Shown here piece after piece: positions 54,528 to 64,000 of a stretch of DNA of 64,000 nucleotides (positions within the stretch are counted from its first letter, which is position 1; each line of letters begins with the position of its first letter). The notes below the pieces were generated by a model. It searched no databases and was not told the DNA's origin. It was given only the letters and a program-made list of their open reading frames with translations. This stretch comes from Klebsiella spallanzanii (GTDB lineage Bacteria > Pseudomonadota > Gammaproteobacteria > Enterobacterales > Enterobacteriaceae). The stretch covers positions 248,001 through 312,000 of the forward strand of contig NZ_CABGGS010000046.1 of assembly GCF_902158555.1 (NCBI RefSeq). Reading direction: 5' to 3'. Both the position numbers and the translations under genes were made by a program.

Positions 54528-55307
54528 TTAAAACATCACCTGCCCGCCGGTGACGTTGATGGACTGCCCGGTGCAGTACGAAGCCTGCGGGCTGGCGTAA
54601 AACATCAGCACATTGAGCACATCCTGATAATCGCAACCGCGCTTGAGCGGAACTTTATCGACGTAATACTGTTCAACTTCGTTCTCGGCAATCCCCAATT
54701 TGGTGGCGTACTGCGGCAGTAGCGACTGGAACATCGGCGACTTCAGCAGGTTGCCCAGCATCAGCGAATGGACGGTGATACCGTACTCCGCGAGATCTAA
54801 TGCCAGAGACTGCGTCAGCCCCACGCCGCCAAACTTCGCCGCGCTATAGCCGGAGTTGTGCTTGCTGCCCACTTTGCCGGATTTCGAGTTGATCTGGATG
54901 ATGCGTCCTTTAATACCGTCGCGGATCATCAGGCGGGAAAACTCGCGGGCGCAGAGGAAGTAGCCCACCAGATTAACCTGCAGCGAGCGGTCGAAATCGC
55001 CCAAGGCAAAGTCGCTGATAAAGGCCGCTTTGGCGATCCCGGCGCTGTAGACCAGCAGGTCTGCGCGGGAAAATATTTCGTCAACGCCGCGGGCAAGGGC
55101 GACAACGCTGGCTTCGCTGGTGGCGTCTGCGCCGAAGCCGTAGGCCGTTCCTTCGCCGTATTCAGCATTAATGGCCTGTGCGACGCGAGTCGCTTTATCG
55201 CTCTGGATGTCGACAACCGCTACTCGATAGCCCTCTGCGGCAAGGCCACGACACAGAAACTCCCCTAAGGTTTGTCCCCCACCGATGACAACAGCAACCT
55301 GATTCAT
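54528..55307 (-). CDS. srlD: Sorbitol-6-phosphate 2-dehydrogenase SrlD
   Basis: Short-chain dehydrogenase (259 aa) oxidising D-glucitol 6-phosphate to fructose 6-phosphate with NAD. Cofactor motif VAVVIGGGQTLGEFLC (~4-19), catalytic Ser in QINSKSGKVG (~139) and YSAAKFG (~153-159) with Tyr and Lys. Sits 17 bp after srlB. Confidence 0.96.
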   Translation of the reverse strand: MNQVAVVIGGGQTLGEFLCRGLAAEGYRVAVVDIQSDKATRVAQAINAEYGEGTAYGFGADATSEASVVALARGVDEIFSRADLLVYSAGIAKAAFISDFALGDFDRSLQVNLVGYFLCAREFSRLMIRDGIKGRIIQINSKSGKVGSKHNSGYSAAKFGGVGLTQSLALDLAEYGITVHSLMLGNLLKSPMFQSLLPQYATKLGIAENEVEQYYVDKVPLKRGCDYQDVLNVLMFYASPQASYCTGQSINVTGGQVMF

Positions 55308-55324
55308 AATTTTCTCCTTACAAC

Positions 55325-55687
55325 TTAAGCAACAAATTTCAGTACGCAGCCGGTGGTGATGGCTTCCGGCACCGGGCCCGCTACGTGGACGGTTCCGGGG
55401 AATTCCGCTTCGCGGTGGCCATCAAAACGCAGCGTGATATGGCCCAGCTCGCGCAGATTTTGCTCGGCGACCTCGCCGACGGCAGTCACCGGATAGCGCT
55501 GCTCGCCAAGCTGCAGCTCAGCGCCCGGTACCAGCTGGCCGGACAGCTCGCCGTGGTTGTGAATAAAGCAATACTCTTCGATATCGGCCGGGGCGCCTTC
55601 GCGGAAAGTGATCAGCATCTGGTCTTCCAGCGCCATCGTCGCGCTGGCGCCGATGTGCGTAATGGTGGTCTGGTAAATCACGGTCAT
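55325..55687 (-). CDS. srlB: Sorbitol PTS EIIA component SrlB
   Basis: Cytoplasmic EIIA of the glucitol family (120 aa). The phosphorylated His is most likely the one in YCFIHNHGELSG (~40-51). It passes phosphate from HPr to the EIIB part of SrlE. Confidence 0.95.
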   Translation of the reverse strand: MTVIYQTTITHIGASATMALEDQMLITFREGAPADIEEYCFIHNHGELSGQLVPGAELQLGEQRYPVTAVGEVAEQNLRELGHITLRFDGHREAEFPGTVHVAGPVPEAITTGCVLKFVA

Positions 55688-55700
55688 CTTCAGGAACCTC

Positions 55701-57280
<1,580 letters not shown>

Positions 57281-57296
57281 CTAATTTTAATCACTT

Positions 57297-57376
57297 TGAA
57301 AGATTTAAAAGTGTTAATTTGATCGCAAAATGAAAGATAAATATTTTATTTTGAAAGTTTGCGGCTAAAATGAAAG
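57297..57376. promoter_or_regulatory. srlA control region: TGAAAG repeats and CRP site
   Basis: Four direct copies of TGAAAG (57297, 57331, 57352, 57371), three followed by A/T-rich sequence, are typical DeoR-type operator elements. TGTTAATTTGATCGCA (57312-57327) is a probable CRP site, 8 of 10 conserved positions. Together they suit repression by SrlR and cAMP activation. Confidence 0.7.
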
Positions 57377-57501
57377 ATGAGAGAGGCGGTGAATGAGCGA
57401 AAAATGACAATAAAAAAGAATTTACATCGCCGTCGCTTCCTTGTGAGCGGGCGCATGCTTTACCATAATTACCCCTTGCCGATTTGTTAAATGGATGTCC
57501 C

Positions 57502-58578
57502 ATGTTGAAGCGTCGTTATCTGGCTTTACTCCCCCTGTGTGTCCTTCTCGCTGCCTGCAGCAGCAAACCTCAAACCCCTGCGGAAACGGAAATGGCGGGC
57601 GGCACGGGCGGTTTTTTGCTGGAGCCGCAGCATAACGTGATGCAGATGAGCGGTGATTTCGCCAATAACCCGGCGGCGGAGCAGTTCATCGATAAAATGG
57701 TGAGCAAGCACGGCTTCGACCGCCAGCAGCTGCATGAAATCCTCTCGCAGGCCAAACGTCTGGACTATGTTTTGCGTCTGATGGACCGTCAGGCGCCGAC
57801 CGGGCTGCCGCCGTCAGGGCCAAACGGCGCCTGGCTGCGCTACAAAAAACAGTTTATTACCCCGGATAACGTGCAGAACGGCGTCGCATTCTGGAATCAG
57901 TATCAGGACGCGCTCAACCGTGCGTATCAGGTCTACGGCGTGCCGCCGGAAATTATCGTCGGGATTATTGGCGTCGAGACCCGCTGGGGCCGGGTGATGG
58001 GCAAAACCCGCATCCTTGATGCGCTGGCGACGCTGTCGTTCAACTACCCGCGCCGCGCCGAATACTTCTCCGGCGAGCTGGAAACGTTCCTGCTGATGGC
58101 GCGCAGTGAACAGGATGACCCGCTCGATCTGAAAGGCTCCTTCGCCGGGGCAATGGGCTACGGTCAGTTTATGCCGTCTTCCTATAAGCAGTATGCCGTG
58201 GACTTTAACGGCGACGGGCATATCAACCTGTGGGATCCGGTCGATGCCATCGGCAGCGTGGCTAATTACTTTAAGCAGCATGGTTGGGTGAGCGGCGATG
58301 TGGTTGCGGTGCAGGCGATGGGCCAGGCACCAGGTCTGGATAACGGTTTCAAAACCAAATACAGCGTCTCGCAGCTGGCTGCGGCGGGATTAACCCCGAC
58401 TCAGTCGCTGGGTAACCATCAGCAGGCGAGCCTGCTGCGGCTGGATATAGGCACCGGATACCAGTACTGGTACGGCCTGCCGAACTTCTACACCATTACT
58501 CGCTACAACCACAGCACCCATTACGCGATGGCCGTCTGGCAACTGGGGCTGGCGGTTTCTCAGGCTCGTATGCAGTAA
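57502..58578 (+). CDS. mltB: Membrane-bound lytic murein transglycosylase B
   Basis: Outer-membrane lipoprotein (358 aa) cleaving peptidoglycan with 1,6-anhydro products. Lipobox LAAC follows a signal MLKRRYLALLPLCVLL. The catalytic Glu is in GVETRWGRVMGKTR (~155), with FNYPRRAEYF and AMGYGQFMPSSY. The ATG at 57502 fits E. coli; the ATG at 57484 is upstream of the natural signal. Divergent from srlA. Confidence 0.96.
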   Translation: MLKRRYLALLPLCVLLAACSSKPQTPAETEMAGGTGGFLLEPQHNVMQMSGDFANNPAAEQFIDKMVSKHGFDRQQLHEILSQAKRLDYVLRLMDRQAPTGLPPSGPNGAWLRYKKQFITPDNVQNGVAFWNQYQDALNRAYQVYGVPPEIIVGIIGVETRWGRVMGKTRILDALATLSFNYPRRAEYFSGELETFLLMARSEQDDPLDLKGSFAGAMGYGQFMPSSYKQYAVDFNGDGHINLWDPVDAIGSVANYFKQHGWVSGDVVAVQAMGQAPGLDNGFKTKYSVSQLAAAGLTPTQSLGNHQQASLLRLDIGTGYQYWYGLPNFYTITRYNHSTHYAMAVWQLGLAVSQARMQ

Positions 58579-58591
58579 TCTTGCCCTTTGT

Positions 58592-58615
58592 GCACCTCTC
58601 CGTTCGGGGAGGTGC
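58592..58615 (+). terminator. Probable mltB terminator
   Basis: 10-bp stem (GCACCTCTCC/GGGGAGGTGC, one G-U pair) with a 4-base loop, 14 bp after the stop; a short T-rich stretch follows. Confidence 0.7.
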
Positions 58616-58677
58616 CTGTTACATTTTGCAGCATTTCCTTTCGTTGACACCAATTTACATTCTACGCATCTTTCAAT

Positions 58678-58695
58678 ATTGTTATGTTATAACGT
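58678..58695. promoter_or_regulatory. Putative Zur box of the zinc ABC importer
   Basis: TTGTTATGTTATAACG matches 12 of 15 core positions of the Zur palindrome TGTTATAATATAACA. It lies immediately before the first gene of the importer, so repression by zinc is likely. Confidence 0.78.
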
Positions 58696-58713
58696 TTTAT
58701 TGAGGTGTGAGAA

Positions 58714-58818
58714 TTGACTTCCATATTGATGGCTTCCGGCGTTACGCGGCTGATTATCGCCTGTTTTCTGCTGGCCGTGTTGTGGCTGGCAACCTGGTGG
58801 GCGGTGTCGTTGCCATGA
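58714..58818 (+). CDS. Small membrane protein coupled to the zinc ATPase gene
   Basis: Short reading frame of 34 codons from TTG 58714 (29 from ATG 58729): a single hydrophobic helix, TRLIIACFLLAVLWLATWWA, ending VSLP. GAGG lies eight bases before the TTG. Its stop TGA overlaps the ATG of the ATPase gene as ATGA, the pattern of translational coupling. I do not recognise the peptide. It could be a membrane accessory of the importer or only a leader that delivers ribosomes to the next start, which has no good ribosome site of its own. Confidence 0.55.
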   Translation: MTSILMASGVTRLIIACFLLAVLWLATWWAVSLP

Positions 58819-59492
58819 TAGAGCTCGATCATCTGGTGGCTGGCTATGAAGGCCTTGCCATTACGCCATCGCTTAGCGGCACGATCGAAACGGGCAGCAT
58901 GACGGCTATCGTCGGCCTGAACGGCTGCGGTAAATCGACGCTGCTAAAGACGCTGGCCGGGTTTATTCCACCGGTGAGCGGTTACCTGAACTGGCGCGGT
59001 AGACGACCCGTTATCGGTTGGCTGGCGCAGCGGCATGCGTTGGAGTCGCAGTTTCCGCTTACGGTGCAGGACGTGGTTAGCCAGGGATCCTGGCCGCGCG
59101 TGTCGTTACTGCGCGGGCTAAAGGGAGAAGTTCTTCAGCGCATTGTTGCGTCTCTGGAGCGGGTGGGTCTGTTAGCGATGGCGAAAACGCCGATTGAGGA
59201 ACTTTCGGGCGGACAGTTTCAACGCATGTTGTTCGCCCGGGTAATGGTACAACGTGCGCCGCTGGTGATGCTCGACGAGCCCTTTACCGGCATCGATGAA
59301 GCGACCTGTCGCGAGCTGATGACGCTGATCCTGGAAATGCATCAGCAGGGGCAAACGATTCTGGCGGTGCTGCACGATAACCAACGGGTCGCCGACTATT
59401 TCCCGGAAACGTTGCTGTTGACGTCGCAGCGTGCTCGTTGGGGGAACACGGCCGACGTGCTACCCGCCTTTCACTCTGCGAGGCTGGCATGA
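58815..59492 (+). CDS. Zinc-type metal ABC transporter ATP-binding protein (AztA-like)
   Basis: Cytoplasmic ATPase (225 aa) of the cluster A-I metal importers. Walker A GLNGCGKST (~32-40), signature LSGGQFQRMLFAR (~131-143), Walker B LVMLDEPFTGID (~151-162) and a switch His in VLHDN. The ATG at 58815 is chosen from the MIELDHLVAGYEG start; an upstream in-frame extension would duplicate the small membrane protein's DNA. The stop overlaps the permease start as ATGA. The putative Zur box points to zinc rather than manganese. Confidence 0.88.
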   Translation: MIELDHLVAGYEGLAITPSLSGTIETGSMTAIVGLNGCGKSTLLKTLAGFIPPVSGYLNWRGRRPVIGWLAQRHALESQFPLTVQDVVSQGSWPRVSLLRGLKGEVLQRIVASLERVGLLAMAKTPIEELSGGQFQRMLFARVMVQRAPLVMLDEPFTGIDEATCRELMTLILEMHQQGQTILAVLHDNQRVADYFPETLLLTSQRARWGNTADVLPAFHSARLA

Positions 59493-60352
59493 TCTGGCAC
59501 ACCTTCATTCAGCCCTTTATTGAATTTGGTTTTATGCGCCGCGCGCTGGTGGTGTGTCTGGCGCTATCCCTCAGCACCACCATGCTCGGCGTCTTCTTAC
59601 TGTTACGGCGTATGAGCCTGATGGGCGATGCGCTCTCGCATGCGATTTTGCCCGGCGTGGCGGCAGGTTATCTGTTTAACGGAATGTCGCTACTGGCGAT
59701 GACCGTTGGTGGTTTTATCGCCGGGATAGCGGTTGCGCTGGTAGCGGGGTGGGTCAGTCGGCGAACGCCTTTAAAAGAGGACGCCAGCTTTGCTGGATTT
59801 TATCTTGGCTCCCTGGCGCTGGGCGTCACGCTGGTATCGCTACGCGGTTCTAACGTCGACCTGCTGCATCTGCTGTTTGGTTCGATTCTGGCGGTAGACA
59901 GCGATTCTGCGTTGTTCGTTGCGGGCGTCGCCAGCCTGACGTTGGTTTGCATTGCTCTTTTTTATCGCGGCCTGGTCAGCGAAGCCTTCGACAGCGTGTG
60001 GCTACAGGTGAATTCGCGAAGATTGCCTGCTCTGCTGCACGGCCTGTTTCTCGCGCTGCTGGTGCTCAATCTGGTCGCTGGATTTCAGGTACTTGGCACG
60101 CTGATGGCGGTGGGCGTCATGATGCTGCCTGCGGTAGCGGCTCGCTGCTGGGCGCGGACGCTGCCGGGGATTTTGCTATTGGCTGCGCTGATTGGTGGCG
60201 TCTGCGCATGGATGGGGCTGAGCTTGTCGTGGGCGGCGAATTTGCCTGCCGGGCCCGCCATTGTGCTGACCGCCAGCGGCATCTTTTTTATTTCCGTGTT
60301 TTTTGGCACGCGCAGTCGGCTGGTTGTCGGCTGGCGTAAATTAATGGGGTAA
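59489..60352 (+). CDS. Zinc-type metal ABC transporter permease (AztB-like)
   Basis: ABC-3 family inner-membrane permease (287 aa). LLRRMSLMGDALSHAILPGVAAGYLFNG (~37-64) is the family hallmark, with 7-8 helices. ATG 59489 overlaps the ATPase stop. It is only distantly similar to SitC/SitD in this window, in keeping with a different metal. Confidence 0.88.
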   Translation: MIWHTFIQPFIEFGFMRRALVVCLALSLSTTMLGVFLLLRRMSLMGDALSHAILPGVAAGYLFNGMSLLAMTVGGFIAGIAVALVAGWVSRRTPLKEDASFAGFYLGSLALGVTLVSLRGSNVDLLHLLFGSILAVDSDSALFVAGVASLTLVCIALFYRGLVSEAFDSVWLQVNSRRLPALLHGLFLALLVLNLVAGFQVLGTLMAVGVMMLPAVAARCWARTLPGILLLAALIGGVCAWMGLSLSWAANLPAGPAIVLTASGIFFISVFFGTRSRLVVGWRKLMG

Positions 60353-60357
60353 GGAAC

Positions 60358-61239
60358 ATGATGAAACGTACCGGGATACTGCTGGCGCTGGCGTTGAGCA
60401 TGGCGTCACAAGGGGTGATGGCAAAAACGCTGAACGTGGTGAGTAGTTTTTCTGTTTTAGGCGACATGGTGCAGCAGGTTGGCGGCGAACATGTGCATGT
60501 GGATACGCTGGTGGGGCCTGACGGAGACCCGCATACTTTTGAACCGTCACCGAAAGATAGCGCGCTACTTAGCAAAGCCGATGTGGTGGTGGTTAACGGC
60601 CTTGGACTGGAAGGCTGGCTGGACAGATTGATTAAAGCCTCCGGGTTTAAAGGTGAACTGGTTGTTGCTTCCACTGGGGTGAAAACCCATACGCTTGAAG
60701 AAGATGGTGAGACGGTCACCGATCCGCACGCCTGGAACAGCGCCGCAAACGGCGCCCTGTATGCGCAAAATATCCTTAACGGTCTGGTAAAAGCAGACCC
60801 GGAAGATAAGGCGGCGCTGGAGGCCTCTGGTAAGCGTTATATCAGCCAGCTCAACGAAATTGATCGCTGGGCAAAAGGTCAGTTCAGCACTATTCCACAG
60901 GCCAAACGCAAGGTGCTGACCAGCCATGATGCTTTCGGCTATTTTGGCCGTGCATACGGCGTGACGTTCCTCGCGCCGCAAGGATTGTCTTCGGAAAGTG
61001 AAGCCAGCGCGGCGCAGGTAGCGGCATTAATCAAACAAATTAAAGCCGATGACGTGCATACCTGGTTTATGGAAAACCAGCTTGATCCAAGGCTGGTCAA
61101 GCAGATTGCCAGCGCAACGGGCGCGCAGCCGGGTGGTGAACTCTATCCTGAAGCGCTCTCTAAACCGGGCGGCGTAGCGGACAGCTACGTGAAAATGCTG
61201 CGTCACAACGTAGAGCTGATTGCGGCGAGTATGAAATAA
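60358..61239 (+). CDS. Periplasmic zinc-type metal-binding protein (AztC-like)
   Basis: Cluster A-I binding protein (293 aa) with signal peptide MMKRTGILLALALSMASQGV then MA|KTLNVVSSFSVLGDM. Expected metal ligands: His in GDPHTFEPSP (~59), His in VTDPHAWNS (~123), His in TSHDAFGYF (~189) and Asp/Glu in the C-terminal half. The ZnuA-type long His-rich loop is absent, which fits the AztC group. AAGGAAC precedes the ATG. Confidence 0.88.
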   Translation: MMKRTGILLALALSMASQGVMAKTLNVVSSFSVLGDMVQQVGGEHVHVDTLVGPDGDPHTFEPSPKDSALLSKADVVVVNGLGLEGWLDRLIKASGFKGELVVASTGVKTHTLEEDGETVTDPHAWNSAANGALYAQNILNGLVKADPEDKAALEASGKRYISQLNEIDRWAKGQFSTIPQAKRKVLTSHDAFGYFGRAYGVTFLAPQGLSSESEASAAQVAALIKQIKADDVHTWFMENQLDPRLVKQIASATGAQPGGELYPEALSKPGGVADSYVKMLRHNVELIAASMK

Positions 61240-61240
61240 C

Positions 61241-61275
61241 TAAACCCGGCCTTCTATAGGCCGGTTATTCTGTTT
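61241..61275. terminator. Probable terminator after the zinc importer
   Basis: 6-bp stem CCGGCC/GGCCGG with a 7-base loop and T-rich flank (TTATTCTGTTT) on the plus side. Confidence 0.62.
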
Positions 61276-61430
61276 CATTGTTCTTCTTGTATCTGACTGA
61301 TTTTTTTAGTCAATGTGAACCCGTAAATAATGCAACCTACGCCCAGCAAGATTTGCACACCTTCATACAGTAGATTAAATGGGCGGGTGAAAATATGCAG
61401 CAGTACGGTAAATTGTGGCACTGGTGACAC
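61275..61430 (-). CDS. Possible small membrane protein, no ATG start
   Basis: Weak candidate. On the minus strand a frame running to TGA at 61275 encodes PQFTVLLHIFTRPFNLLYEG then VQILLGVGCIIYGFTLTKKI and QIQEEQ, a plausible membrane segment with a charged tail. The only start I see is GTG at 61428-61430 (51 aa), with GGATAG about seven bases before it. The adjacent frame upstream reads RKPYKEAIKDSTFSRD then MGMDWRIYEEASEKHYLYWR, also protein-like, and ends near 61437. This could be two tiny genes or a decayed larger gene. Confidence 0.3.
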   Translation of the reverse strand: MSPVPQFTVLLHIFTRPFNLLYEGVQILLGVGCIIYGFTLTKKISQIQEEQ

Positions 61431-61571
61431 CTGGCAGCTATCCGAAAATTCTGCGCCAGTACAGGTAATGTTTTTCGGAAGCCTCCTCGTAAATTCGCCA
61501 GTCCATCCCCATATCTCTGCTGAAAGTGCTATCTTTGATGGCCTCTTTATACGGCTTACGTGGGGCGACGA

Positions 61572-62065
61572 ATGACAGATTCGGAATTAATGCAGCTGAG
61601 CGAGCAGGTGGGGTTGGCGCTGAAAGCGCGCGGCGCGACGGTAACCACGGCGGAATCCTGCACTGGCGGCTGGGTCGCCAAAATGCTTACCGATATCGCG
61701 GGCAGCTCGGCATGGTTTGAACGCGGTTTCGTGACCTACAGCAATGAAGCGAAATCGCAAATGATTGGCGTCAGCGAGGTGACCCTGCTTGACCATGGCG
61801 CGGTGAGTGAACCGGTGGTGGTGGAGATGGCGATTGGCGCGCTTCGTGCGGCCCGTGCGGATTATGCGATATCGGTCAGCGGCATTGCCGGGCCGGATGG
61901 CGGCAGCGCGGAAAAGCCGGTTGGTACCGTTTGGTTTGGCGTGGCCAGCGCCAGCGGACAGGGCGTAACCCGACGCGAATGTTTTGCCGGAGACCGGGAG
62001 TCTGTGCGCCGCCAGGCAACGGCCTATGCGCTAAATCTCCTCTGGCAACAATTTCTACAAAACAC

Positions 62066-62069
<4 letters not shown>
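61572..62069 (+). CDS. pncC: Nicotinamide-nucleotide amidase PncC
   Basis: Cytoplasmic CinA C-terminal-family enzyme (165 aa) deamidating NMN to NaMN in the pyridine nucleotide cycle. TTAESCTGGWVAKMLTDIAGSSAWF (~29-53) and ISVSGIAGPDGGSAEKPVGTVW (~99-120) are characteristic. The ATG at 61572 matches the E. coli start. It lies directly upstream of recA, as in E. coli. Confidence 0.95.
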
Positions 62070-63208
<1,139 letters not shown>

Positions 63209-63230
63209 TATCGTCTGAACAGACTAACAA

Positions 63231-63260
63231 GGGGCCGCTTATGCGGCCCTTTTGCTTTTT
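63231..63260 (+). terminator. recA terminator / attenuator before recX
   Basis: GGGCCGC/GCGGCCC stem with a TTAT loop then TTTTGCTTTTTT. In E. coli a similar hairpin lets a small fraction of transcripts read into recX. Confidence 0.92.
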
Positions 63261-63279
63261 TTGATGAGCGAGGTTGCCC

Positions 63280-63780
63280 GTGACTGAAACTTCATCCCGC
63301 CGCTCTGGCTACGCCCGGCTGCTGGATCGCGCTATTCGCATTCTGGCCATGCGCGACCACAGCGAGCAGGAGCTAAGACGCAAACTGGCTGCTCCGGTAA
63401 TGAGTAAAAACGGTCCGGAAACGCTTGATGTTACGCCGGAAGAGGTCGATAAAGTTGTTGAGTGGTGCATTGATAACCGCTACCTGGACGATGCCCGCTT
63501 TGTTAGCCAATTTATTGCCAGCCGCAGCCGCAAGGGATACGGCCCGGCGCGCGTCCGTCAGGAGCTAAACCAGAAGGGGATATCCCGCGAGACGATAGAG
63601 TCCTCTATGCGTGAGTGCGAAATCGACTGGGCGCTGCTTGCCAAAGAGCAGGCGCAACGAAAATATGGCGAACCCTTACCCACTGCGTTTGCAGAAAAAG
63701 TCAAAATTCAGCGCTTTTTGCTCTATCGTGGCTATCTGATGGAAGATATCCAGGAAATCTGGCGAAATTTTGCAGATTGA
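63280..63780 (+). CDS. recX: RecA regulatory protein RecX
   Basis: Cytoplasmic inhibitor of RecA filament extension (166 aa, E. coli length). Three-helix repeats with [25 protein letters not shown] and [33 protein letters not shown] 63280 is chosen since it gives VTETSSRR in line with E. coli MTEST and has AGG seven bases before it; a TTG two codons earlier is less likely. Confidence 0.95.
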   Translation: MTETSSRRSGYARLLDRAIRILAMRDHSEQELRRKLAAPVMSKNGPETLDVTPEEVDKVVEWCIDNRYLDDARFVSQFIASRSRKGYGPARVRQELNQKGISRETIESSMRECEIDWALLAKEQAQRKYGEPLPTAFAEKVKIQRFLLYRGYLMEDIQEIWRNFAD

Positions 63781-63910
63781 CCCATCCGGGATTTTACTTC
63801 CCCGTAAAGAAAACTTATCTTATTCCCACTTTATTTTCGTGAGTAGCCTGCCGGTCGATACTGGGTAGTGGCTGCCAGCGACATTTCGTTAGCTTGATTT
63901 CAGGATAATT

Positions 63911-64000
63911 ATGAGCAAGAGCACCGCTGAGATCCGTCAGGCGTTTCTCGACTTTTTCCATAGTAAAGGACATCAGGTAGTTGCGAGCAGCTCCCTGGTG
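63911..64000 (+). CDS. alaS: Alanyl-tRNA synthetase AlaS, N-terminal end
   Basis: 3'-truncated by the window edge. The visible [20 protein letters not shown] and [10 protein letters not shown] are the highly conserved alaS N-terminus. Follows recX with a 130-bp gap that should hold its promoter. Confidence 0.96.

Noticed and set aside
61330-61575. 81-codon plus-strand frame before pncC
   Set aside because: No ribosome site, unlike-protein composition; the minus strand here looks more protein-like.

Overview
The window is a chromosomal segment of an enterobacterium, most likely a Klebsiella/Raoultella-type organism (inference). It keeps the E. coli K-12 backbone order ygbA - fhlA - hypEDCBA / hycABCDEFGHI - ascBF / ascG - hydN-hypF - norWV / norR - gutQ-srlR-gutM-srlDBEA / mltB - pncC - recA - recX - alaS. 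It also carries several blocks that I recall as absent from that part of K-12: hmuRSTUV, sitABCD, a PTS/glycosidase locus, a Mop protein, a toxin-antitoxin cluster, a NiCoT transporter and a zinc ABC importer. High GC, dense coding and REP pairs between many transcription units fit this assignment. Comparisons with K-12 are from memory, not from a search.

Layout. 1-468: C-terminal end of an RspA/mannonate-dehydratase-like enolase-superfamily gene. 0.66-6.7 kb: heme uptake operon hmuRSTUV on the minus strand behind a Fur-like box, divergent from a small SelT/SelW/SelH-like gene. 7.3-7.6 kb: ygbA with a convincing NsrR site. 7.8-11.2 kb: sitABCD with adjacent MntR-like and Fur-like boxes. 11.4-22.1 kb: a carbohydrate locus with a LacI-type regulator, ROK kinase, PTS EIIA, EIIC and EIIB (minus), then a second EIIC, a LamB-type porin, a secreted GH5-like multidomain glycosidase and a GH1 enzyme (plus). 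22.3-36.7 kb: Mop protein, FhlA, HypABCDE and the complete hydrogenase-3 operon hycABCDEFGHI with sigma-54 promoters. 36.8-39.3 kb: two SymE-like genes, an unknown exported protein and a ParDE pair. 39.8-43.9 kb: ascBF/ascG. 44.1-47.8 kb: hydN, hypF and a nickel/cobalt permease. 48.0-52.3 kb: norVW/norR. 52.2-57.2 kb: sorbitol PTS operon. 57.5-61.2 kb: mltB and a Zur-box-preceded zinc ABC importer. 61.6-64.0 kb: pncC, LexA-controlled recA, recX and the start of alaS.

How the genes work together. Hydrogenase-3, its Hyp maturation proteins, its activator FhlA and the ferredoxin-like HydN form a formate hydrogenlyase regulon. The neighbouring Mop and NiCoT genes would supply molybdenum buffering and nickel to it. 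The 11.4-22.1 kb locus reads as an outside-in pathway: a secreted glycosidase with a CBM35-like tail, a maltoporin-family channel, lactose/cellobiose-family PTS components, an intracellular GH1 phospho-glycosidase and a ROK sugar kinase. Two identical 18-bp operator palindromes, each with a CRP site nearby, tie its two halves together. Its gene content parallels the Bacillus subtilis gmu (glucomannan) operon, and it is the best candidate here for a little-described system. The second most interesting area is the toxin-antitoxin cluster, where two SymE-like genes share a duplicated 96-bp upstream block.
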